In this document: positions 58,153-64,000 of the stretch, one piece after another
How the letters are laid out: every line of letters starts with the position of its first letter
Position numbering within the stretch: the stretch's first letter is position 1
Assembly (NCBI RefSeq): GCF_001424545.1
Contig: NZ_LMQL01000014.1
Coordinates: 124,001-188,000 of the forward strand
Origin: Ramlibacter sp. Leaf400
GTDB lineage: Bacteria > Pseudomonadota > Gammaproteobacteria > Burkholderiales > Burkholderiaceae_C
DNA: 64,000 nucleotides
Direction: 5' to 3'
Made by a program: the position numbers and the translations under genes
The notes under the pieces: generated by a model
The model's input: the letters and a program-made list of their open reading frames with translations, nothing else
Databases searched by the model: none
What the model was told of the DNA's origin: nothing

Positions 58153-58599
58153 TCAGGCTTCGACGCGAAGGCCCGGTTCGGCGCGCAGCTCGGGTTCGCC
58201 GCGTAGGTGCGGCGCGCCGCGCTCGCGCGCAGGACGCGCTGGCGGCATCGACGCATCGAGCGGCTCGGCGCTCACCGAGAGCGGCTCCAGCGTCTCGGCG
58301 TCCAGCTCGAGGCGGATCACCTTGACCACCGGGCCCGCGGGCAGCTCGCGCGGGATGCGGCTGCGGTCGACGTACACGTTGCCCAGGCCCGCGCCATCCT
58401 TGCCGCGGAACACGGGCAGCCACTCAACGATGGAGCGGGGCTTGAGGCGGAACTTCAGGCCCGGCGCGGCACGCACCAGGGTCGCGACGGCCACGTGCGG
58501 ATCCATGTCGGTCCAGCCATCGTCATTGGGTGTGACCTGGACCACCTGGCCGTCCAGCACCGCGCGGATCAGCTCGGCATTGGGGATGTCTGTGTTCAA
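58153..58599 (-). CDS. Hypothetical protein
   Basis: The 148-residue protein starts with TTG. Its first 90 residues (LIRAVLDGQVVQVTPNDDGWTDMDPHVAVATLV, FRLKPRSIVEW) resemble small phage-derived or chromosomal hypothetical proteins; the last 45 are rich in Pro, Arg and Glu and look disordered. No function can be given. It is on the same strand as the synthetase gene but 70 bp away from it. Confidence 0.6.
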   Translation of the reverse strand: MNTDIPNAELIRAVLDGQVVQVTPNDDGWTDMDPHVAVATLVRAAPGLKFRLKPRSIVEWLPVFRGKDGAGLGNVYVDRSRIPRELPAGPVVKVIRLELDAETLEPLSVSAEPLDASMPPARPARERGAPHLRGEPELRAEPGLRVEA

Positions 58600-58687
58600 G
58601 ATTCACTCTCACGATCGGGAAACAGTGCATTGTGGGCAATCTGCGCAAAGGGGGCCCGCTGAGCTTGCGCGCCACTATCCTGCGCAG

Positions 58688-58900
58688 GTGGAAATCCGGG
58701 TGGAACTCGATCCCGCCGGCCAGGCCGATCCGGCCGTGGTGTGGTTCGGCAACCGCCGGCTGGCGGTGCACGCCGTGCTCGACCGCTGGTGGGGGCCGGG
58801 CATGCGCTGGTGGAAGGTGGCGACCGACGACGGCGCCTACATCCTGCGGCGGTCGGAAGACGACCGCCAGTGGGAACTTGCGGCCGTGCCGCGCGGCTGA
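58688..58900 (+). CDS. Small hypothetical protein
   Basis: This is a 70-residue reading frame from GTG 58688 with a protein-like composition (VVWFGNRRLAVHAVLDRWWGPGMRWW, YILRRSEDDRQWELA), resembling small DUF6504-type proteins with a WWR-like centre. The ribosome site is weak and the start uncertain. A longer open frame upstream runs through the antisense of the synthetase and is not supported. Confidence 0.45.
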   Translation: MEIRVELDPAGQADPAVVWFGNRRLAVHAVLDRWWGPGMRWWKVATDDGAYILRRSEDDRQWELAAVPRG

Positions 58901-58992
58901 GCCCGGGCGACGCGGCAACCACGTCCATCGACTCATCCACCCCGGAACGGCCGAGCTGGGCCATGATGCGGGCATGAGACGGAGGACTTCGG

Positions 58993-59544
58993 ATGAGCAT
59001 GCCCAAGGTTGAGCTGCGCTGCCCGTTCTGCCACGCGGTGCTGGCCCCGCACGTGACCGCCTGCCACAGGTGCCACGCGCAGCGGCAGACGCGCGCGGCC
59101 ATGATGACGCCCCGCCAGTTCCGCCTCTTCGTCGCATGCTGGCTGGCGCTGGCCCTGCCGCTGCTGGCGGCGGCCTGCTACGTGGGCTTCGCGCCCTGGG
59201 CCCCCAGCGGCCAGCCGCCCGCCTATGCGCTGGCGCTCATCGGCGCCAAGCCCTCGGCGGACGAGCTGGTGCGCTGCCGGGTGGAGGTGGTGCAGCCGGA
59301 CGGCCGCAGCAGCGTCAAGCTGGTGGAGGGTGCGTGCCGCGATGCGTCTGCGGCCACGCCGGCAGTCGCTTCGACGGATGCCGGTGCCGCGACCTCGATG
59401 ACGCAGCGCCGCATGGCCACGGCCCTGCACAGCGCGCTGTCGCTGGGGGTGGGTCTGCTGGCCGGCTTCGGCCTGCTGCCGCTGCTGCGGCGCGCCTTCC
59501 TGCGCAAGGCCGCGCCCCGGTGGGTGCGGCGCGCCGCGGCCTGA
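58993..59544 (+). CDS. Zinc-ribbon membrane protein of unknown function
   Basis: The 183-residue protein has an N-terminal zinc ribbon (CPFC at 10-13, CHRC at 24-27), a first membrane segment at about 45-70, a periplasmic loop with two Cys and a second membrane segment at about 145-165. The family is not recognised. Such ribbon-plus-membrane proteins often sense or assemble envelope complexes, but that is only a general remark here. Confidence 0.7.
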   Translation: MSMPKVELRCPFCHAVLAPHVTACHRCHAQRQTRAAMMTPRQFRLFVACWLALALPLLAAACYVGFAPWAPSGQPPAYALALIGAKPSADELVRCRVEVVQPDGRSSVKLVEGACRDASAATPAVASTDAGAATSMTQRRMATALHSALSLGVGLLAGFGLLPLLRRAFLRKAAPRWVRRAAA

Positions 59545-59568
59545 GGTCGGGGAGCGCGGTCCCGGGGA

Positions 59569-59832
59569 TCAGCGGCCGTGGCGATGGCCGTGGCGGTGGC
59601 CGCCGCCACCGAAGCGCCCGAAGATGCTGATCGACGGATAGATCGCCGGCCCGTAGTACACGGGCGGCGGCGCCACGTAGACGGGCGCCGGCGCCACCAC
59701 CTGCGGGCTGGCATACACCACCGGCGCACTGGGATAGGAGGAATAGGTCGGGTAGGCGGGATAGACCGCGCACCCGCCCAGCAGCGCTGCCCCGGCAAGC
59801 GCCGCGACCCCTGCAATGCGTCTGGTGTTCAT
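59569..59832 (-). CDS. Tyr/Pro-rich lipoprotein
   Basis: The 87-residue protein has a lipobox LLGGC (Cys at 21), then a low-complexity mature part of Tyr, Pro, Val and Ala (YPAYPTYSSYPSAPVVY) ending in GGGGHRHGHRHGR, a His-rich tail that might bind metal. The ATG at 59832 follows AGAGGA. Similar YXXP lipoproteins are common in betaproteobacterial envelopes and uncharacterised. Confidence 0.75.
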   Translation of the reverse strand: MNTRRIAGVAALAGAALLGGCAVYPAYPTYSSYPSAPVVYASPQVVAPAPVYVAPPPVYYGPAIYPSISIFGRFGGGGHRHGHRHGR

Positions 59833-59921
59833 GCCGCCATCCTCTTCCTTGGGCGCCAGCACATGATGGCGGGCGAGCAAACAGTGCGACCGGATGTAAC
59901 CCCGAGGCGCACCGGGCGACC

Positions 59922-61319
59922 TCAAATGTGCAGCGCGTGCCCCAGCGCCCGCAGCGCCGTCTCCTGCACCGCCTCGCCCAGCGTCGGGTGCGCGTGGATG
60001 ATGCCGGCCACGTCTTCCAGCCGCGCGCCCATCTCGATCGCGTAGCAGAACGCCGCCGACAGCTCGGACACGCCCTGCCCCACCGCCTGCCAGCCGAGAA
60101 CCTGGTGCGTGTCGCGCCGGGCCACGACGCGCACGAAGCCCTCGCTGCCCTCCACGCTCAGCGCCCGGCCGTTGGCAGCGAAGGGGAACGCGGCCACCTG
60201 CACCTCCAGGCCGCGCGCTTCGGCCTCGTCGGGCGAGAGCCCGGCGACCACCAGTTCGGGATCGGTGAAGCACACGGCCGGGATGGCCATGGGCGCGAAG
60301 CGGCGCCGGTGGCCGGCGATGATCTCCGCCACCATCTCGCCCTGCGCCATCGCCCGGTGCGCCAGCATCGGCTCGCCGGCCACGTCGCCGATCGCCCAGA
60401 CGTTGCGCATCGAGGTGCGGCACTGGTCGTCGACCTTCACCGCGCGCCCGGCCATGTCCAGCTGCAGCGACTCGAGGCCGAAGCCCGCGGTGCGCGGCAG
60501 GCGCCCCACGGCCACCAGCACCTTGTCGGCCGGCAGCACGAATTCGTCGGCCTGGTTGCTGCGCACGCGCAGGCCGTTGCCGGCTTCCGCCAGGCCCTCG
60601 GCCTTGCAGTTCAGGTGCAGCGTGATGCCCTGCCGACGCAGAGATGCCATGACCGGCTGCGTGAGCTCCTCGTCCCAGCCGGGCAGGATGCGGCCGGCCG
60701 CCTCCACCACCGCGACGTCGGCGCCCAGCTTGCGCCACGCCATGCCCATCTCCAGCCCGATGTAGCCGGCACCGACCACCACCAGGTGGCGAGGGATCTC
60801 GGTGAGGGCCAGCGCCTCGGTCGAGGTCATCACCGGCCCGCCGGTCGGCAGGCTGGGCAGTTCGACTGCCACCGAGCCGGTGGCCAGCAGGAGGTGCTCG
60901 CAGGCGATGCGCACCGGCTCGCCCTCGTGCGTGGCCACGTCCACCGTCTTGCCGTCCACCACCGTGGCCCAGCCCTTGACGACCTGCACGCCGGCCTTGC
61001 GCAGCAGCGCGCCGACGCCGCCGGTGAGCTTGCCGACGATGCCGTCCTTCCAGCGCTGCGCCTGCGCCAGGTCCAGCGACGGCTCCTGCACGCGGATGCC
61101 CAGCGGGTTGGCCGCGGTGAACCGGTGGGCGCGTTCGAACTCGCCCGCCAGGTGGATCAGCGCCTTGGACGGGATGCAGCCCACGTTCAGGCAGGTGCCG
61201 CCCAGGCGGTCGCCCTCGACCAGCACGGTGGGGATGCCCAGCTGTCCCGCGCGGATGGCCGCGACGTAGCCGCCGGGCCCGCCGCCGATCACCAGCAGCG
61301 TCTTGTTCAGGGTCTTCAT
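59922..61319 (-). CDS. lpdA: Dihydrolipoyl dehydrogenase (E3)
   Basis: The 465-residue flavoprotein has the FAD loop [13 protein letters not shown], the redox disulfide C43 and C48 in [13 protein letters not shown], the NAD loop [12 protein letters not shown], the second FAD contact [13 protein letters not shown] and the catalytic His-Glu pair in HAHPTLGEA near the end. It reoxidises the lipoyl groups of the E2 encoded just upstream (7-bp gap). Its place in the bkd cluster suggests it serves the branched-chain 2-oxoacid complex. Confidence 0.93.
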   Translation of the reverse strand: MKTLNKTLLVIGGGPGGYVAAIRAGQLGIPTVLVEGDRLGGTCLNVGCIPSKALIHLAGEFERAHRFTAANPLGIRVQEPSLDLAQAQRWKDGIVGKLTGGVGALLRKAGVQVVKGWATVVDGKTVDVATHEGEPVRIACEHLLLATGSVAVELPSLPTGGPVMTSTEALALTEIPRHLVVVGAGYIGLEMGMAWRKLGADVAVVEAAGRILPGWDEELTQPVMASLRRQGITLHLNCKAEGLAEAGNGLRVRSNQADEFVLPADKVLVAVGRLPRTAGFGLESLQLDMAGRAVKVDDQCRTSMRNVWAIGDVAGEPMLAHRAMAQGEMVAEIIAGHRRRFAPMAIPAVCFTDPELVVAGLSPDEAEARGLEVQVAAFPFAANGRALSVEGSEGFVRVVARRDTHQVLGWQAVGQGVSELSAAFCYAIEMGARLEDVAGIIHAHPTLGEAVQETALRALGHALHI

Positions 61320-61326
61320 CGGTGGG

Positions 61327-62778
61327 TCACTCCACGAACAGCAGCGCCGGCGCTTCCAGCAGCGCGCGGATGGCCTGGATGAACTTCGCGGCGTCCATGC
61401 CGTCGACCACGCGGTGGTCGAACGAGGACGACAGGTTCATCAGCTGGCGCTTGACGATGGCATCGCCCTGGAACACCGGGCGCGCCACCATGCGGTTGAC
61501 GCCGATGATGGCCACCTCCGGATGGTTGATCACCGGCGTGGTGACGATGCCGCCCAGCGGGCCCAGGCTGCTGATGGTGATGGTGGAGCCCTGCAGCTCG
61601 TCGCGCGCGGCCTTGCCGGTGCGCGCGGCCTCGGCCAGCCGCGCGATCTCCTTCGCGAAGGTCCACAGGTCCATCGCCTCGGCATGGCGCAGCACCGGCA
61701 CCATCAGGCCGGAGTCGGTCTGCGTGGCGATGCCCAGGTGCACCGGCTCGTGGCGCGTGACGATGCCCGCGTCGTCGTCGAAGCGGGCGTTCATCTGCGG
61801 GAACTCCTCCAGCGCCAGCACCACCGCGCGGGCGATGAAGGGCAGCACCGTGAGCTTGCCGCGCGCGGCGCCGTGCCGCTCGTTGATGCGCGTGCGCAGG
61901 GTCTCCAGTTCGGTGACGTCGATCTCCTCGACGTAGCTGAAATGCGGGATGCGGCGCTTGGCCTCCTGCATCTTCTGCGCGATCTTGCGGCGCAGGCCGA
62001 TCATGGGGATCTGCTGCTCGCCGTGCTTCTGGCGCAGGCGCGTTCCCCCCGTCGCCTGCGGCTGGCCGCGCGAGGCCAGGTAGACGTCCAGGTCCGAATG
62101 CTCGATGCGGCCGGCCGGGCCGCTGCCATGGACGAACTGCAGCTCGATGCCCAGTTCCCAGGCGCGGCGGCGCACGGCGGGGGAAGCGATGGGGCGCTCG
62201 CCGGGGGCTCGCATCGGCGCCGGCGTCCCCACCGGCGGCCTTGCCCCCGTCTTCGCTCCCTCCCCTCCTGGGGGAGGGCTGGGGTGAAGGCGCCCCGGCG
62301 TCGAGCCAGCCGCCGCACCCGGTCCACCGCCCTGCGCCCCCACCCCTGCCCTCCCCCGGAGGGGGACGGAGTCGGAGGAGCCTGCTCCCCGCGCGGGGAG
62401 GGGTTCAGAGGGCGACGCGTTCTCGCGCGTGATGTCGTCCTTGAGGTCGGGCGGCACGCCGGCCGTGCTGCTGGCCTGGCCTTGAACCGCCGCCGCGGCC
62501 TTCGCAGGCGCCGCGCCCGGCTTCACGTTGCCTTCGCCGGCCACTTCGATGCGAACCAGCTCCGAGCCGACGGCCATCAGCTGACCCGGCTGCCCGCCCA
62601 GCTCCAGCACCTTCCCCGCCACGGGCGACGGGATCTCCACCGTCGCCTTGTCGGTCATCACGTCGGCGACGATCTGGTCTTCCTTGACCTCGTCGCCGGC
62701 CTGGATGCGCCACTCGACGAGTTCCACTTCCGCGATGCCTTCGCCGATGTCGGGCATCTTGATGGCGTAGATCCCCAT
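61327..62778 (-). CDS. bkdB: Branched-chain 2-oxoacid dehydrogenase E2 (lipoyl acyltransferase)
   Basis: The 483-residue protein has one N-terminal lipoyl domain (K44 in [10 protein letters not shown]), an E3-binding domain (about 197-235, [23 protein letters not shown]) and a catalytic domain with His and Asp in [13 protein letters not shown]. It transfers the acyl group to CoA. The linker at about 118-200 is unusually long and rich in Pro, Gly and Ser, and its DNA is a set of GC-rich inverted repeats. It starts 3 bp after the E1beta stop. Confidence 0.9.
   Translation of the reverse strand: MGIYAIKMPDIGEGIAEVELVEWRIQAGDEVKEDQIVADVMTDKATVEIPSPVAGKVLELGGQPGQLMAVGSELVRIEVAGEGNVKPGAAPAKAAAAVQGQASSTAGVPPDLKDDITRENASPSEPLPARGAGSSDSVPLRGRAGVGAQGGGPGAAAGSTPGRLHPSPPPGGEGAKTGARPPVGTPAPMRAPGERPIASPAVRRRAWELGIELQFVHGSGPAGRIEHSDLDVYLASRGQPQATGGTRLRQKHGEQQIPMIGLRRKIAQKMQEAKRRIPHFSYVEEIDVTELETLRTRINERHGAARGKLTVLPFIARAVVLALEEFPQMNARFDDDAGIVTRHEPVHLGIATQTDSGLMVPVLRHAEAMDLWTFAKEIARLAEAARTGKAARDELQGSTITISSLGPLGGIVTTPVINHPEVAIIGVNRMVARPVFQGDAIVKRQLMNLSSSFDHRVVDGMDAAKFIQAIRALLEAPALLFVE
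62256..62406. repeat. GC-rich inverted repeats within the E2 linker coding region
   Basis: CTCCCTCCCCTCC...GGGGGAGGGCTGGGGTGAAGG at 62256-62290 and an oppositely oriented block CCCACCCCTGCCCTCCCCCGG from 62338, ending in the perfect 16-bp palindrome CTCCCCGCGCGGGGAG (62385-62400). They resemble the intergenic repeats of this class of genome rather than protein-coding DNA, yet are read in frame without a stop in the E2 linker. Confidence 0.7.
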
Positions 62779-62781
62779 GGC

Positions 62782-63843
62782 TCAGCCCTCCAGCACGCGC
62801 TTGTAGGCCGCCGCGACGCGGTCCGGGCCCGGGAAGTACGCCCATTCCTGGGCGTGCGGATAGGGTGTGTCCCAGCCGGCCACGCGCTCGATGGGCGCCT
62901 CCAGGTGGTAGAAGCAGTGCTCCTGCACCGTGGCCGACAGCTCGGCGCCGAAGCCGCTGGTGCGCGTCGCCTCGTGCACGATGACGCAGCGGCCGGTCTT
63001 CTTCACCGACGCGATCACCGTCTCCAGGTCCATCGGCCAGATCGAGCGCAGGTCGATGATCTCGGCGTCCACGCCGCTCTCGCGCGCGGCCGCCTCGCAC
63101 ACCCAGACCATGGTGCCGTAGGTGATCACCGTCAGCTGCGAGCCGGGCCGGAAGACCGTGGCCGAGTCCAGCGGCACGCGGTAGTAGCCCTCGGGCACGT
63201 TGCCCATCTCGTGCTTGCTCCAGGGCACGACCGGCCGGTCGTGGTGGCCGTCGAAGGGCCCGTTGTACAGGCGCTTGGGCTCCAGGAAGATCACCGGGTC
63301 GTCGTTCTCGATGGCCGAGATCAGCAGGCCCTTGGCGTCGTACGGGTTGCTGGGCATCACGGTGCGCAGGCCGCACACGTGGGTGAACAGCGCCTCCGGG
63401 CTCTGGCTGTGGGTCTGGCCGCCGTAGATGCCGCCGCCGCAGGGCATGCGGATGGTGATCGGGCAGGTGAAGTCGCCCGCCGAGCGGAAGCGCAGGCGCG
63501 CCGCCTCCGACACGATCTGGTCGCTGGCCGGGTAGAAGTAGTCGGCGAACTGGATCTCGGCCACCGGCCGCAGGCCGTAGGCGCCCATGCCCACCGCGGT
63601 GCCGACGATGCCGCCTTCGCTGATAGGCGAGTCGAAGCAGCGGTGCTTGCCGTACTTGGCCTGCAGGCCTTCGGTGACGCGGAACACGCCCCCGAAGTAG
63701 CCCACGTCCTGGCCGAACACGACCACGTTGTCGTCGCGTCCCATCATCACGTCCATGGCCGATCGCAGGGCCTGGATCATCGTCATCGGCTTGATCGCGC
63801 CGGCGTCGGCGGTGAGCAGTTCGTCCCTCGTCTTGGTCAGCAT
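62782..63843 (-). CDS. bkdA2: Branched-chain 2-oxoacid dehydrogenase E1 beta subunit
   Basis: The 353-residue subunit has the E1beta blocks VVVFGQDVGYFGGVFRVTEG, DSPISEGGIVGTAVGMGAYG and PCGGGIYGGQTHSQSPEA, typical of branched-chain rather than pyruvate complexes. With E1alpha it decarboxylates 2-oxoacids from Leu, Ile and Val using thiamine diphosphate. An in-frame GTG at 63849 overlaps the E1alpha stop; the ATG at 63843 has the better-placed GGGGGTG and is used here. Confidence 0.92.
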   Translation of the reverse strand: MLTKTRDELLTADAGAIKPMTMIQALRSAMDVMMGRDDNVVVFGQDVGYFGGVFRVTEGLQAKYGKHRCFDSPISEGGIVGTAVGMGAYGLRPVAEIQFADYFYPASDQIVSEAARLRFRSAGDFTCPITIRMPCGGGIYGGQTHSQSPEALFTHVCGLRTVMPSNPYDAKGLLISAIENDDPVIFLEPKRLYNGPFDGHHDRPVVPWSKHEMGNVPEGYYRVPLDSATVFRPGSQLTVITYGTMVWVCEAAARESGVDAEIIDLRSIWPMDLETVIASVKKTGRCVIVHEATRTSGFGAELSATVQEHCFYHLEAPIERVAGWDTPYPHAQEWAYFPGPDRVAAAYKRVLEG

Positions 63844-63845
63844 GC

Positions 63846-64000
<155 letters not shown>

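Overview
The window is GC-rich chromosomal DNA, very probably from a betaproteobacterium of the Comamonadaceae (Ramlibacter, Variovorax or a relative). The signs are the base composition, the gene families (TRAP and TauT-type uptake systems, DUF3182, a DUF4148-like exported protein, a proteobacterial fused indolepyruvate oxidoreductase) and a dispersed palindromic repeat of the type CTGGATTCCCGCC-N-GCGGGAATGACG. No rRNA or tRNA gene, CRISPR array, replication origin or phage was seen.

Layout. 0.2-6.9 kb: metallophosphoesterase, nucleotidyltransferase, two orphan PAS histidine kinases and a type IB DNA topoisomerase. 6.9-11.1 kb: an HpaB/4-hydroxybutyryl-CoA dehydratase-like protein converging on a haem-oxygenase-like diiron protein, then a methyltransferase. 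11.2-18.8 kb: a five-gene operon (two-subunit indolepyruvate:ferredoxin oxidoreductase plus a complete TRAP transporter) divergent from a LysR regulator. 18.8-21.1 kb: another PAS kinase and an RlmN/Cfr-like radical SAM protein. 21.2-27.7 kb: a phenylacetyl-CoA operon, paaABCD-paaE-tetR(paaR)-paaZ, with a readable promoter and operator. 27.9-35.8 kb: short alpha-glucan phosphorylase, a HigBA-like pair, an Lrp regulator divergent from a fused indolepyruvate oxidoreductase, and an Xre/AbiEii-like pair. 35.8-42.0 kb: a GntR-controlled locus with a TauT-type ABC transporter, a GMC oxidoreductase and a mandelate-racemase-family enzyme. 42.1-47.1 kb: small exported proteins, a hybrid kinase with an OmpR-type regulator, acylphosphatase and a GYD protein. 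47.2-52.5 kb: a lower-GC island with an IS5-type transposase relic, a lipoprotein and a secreted RHS protein. 52.6-59.8 kb: two alpha/beta hydrolases, a DUF3182 protein, crotonase, acyl-CoA synthetase and small proteins. 59.9-64.0 kb: branched-chain 2-oxoacid dehydrogenase genes (E3, E2, E1beta, end of E1alpha).

How it fits together. The two indolepyruvate oxidoreductases would turn aryl-pyruvates into aryl-acetyl-CoA. The paa enzymes epoxidise phenylacetyl-CoA and open its ring, and the bkd complex handles branched 2-oxoacids. Together this suggests a strain that catabolises amino-acid-derived and aromatic acids, with importers beside the enzymes.

The most unusual item is the RHS protein. 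Its C-terminal tip, after the DPYGL core boundary, looks closely like vertebrate serum amyloid A, and a small lipoprotein gene sits 10 bp downstream in the position of an immunity gene. Also notable are a 4-hydroxybutyryl-CoA dehydratase homologue lacking iron-sulfur ligands, repeat DNA read in frame inside the E2 linker, 9-bp tandem repeats at the ends of two kinase genes, and two candidate leaderless, autoregulated promoters.
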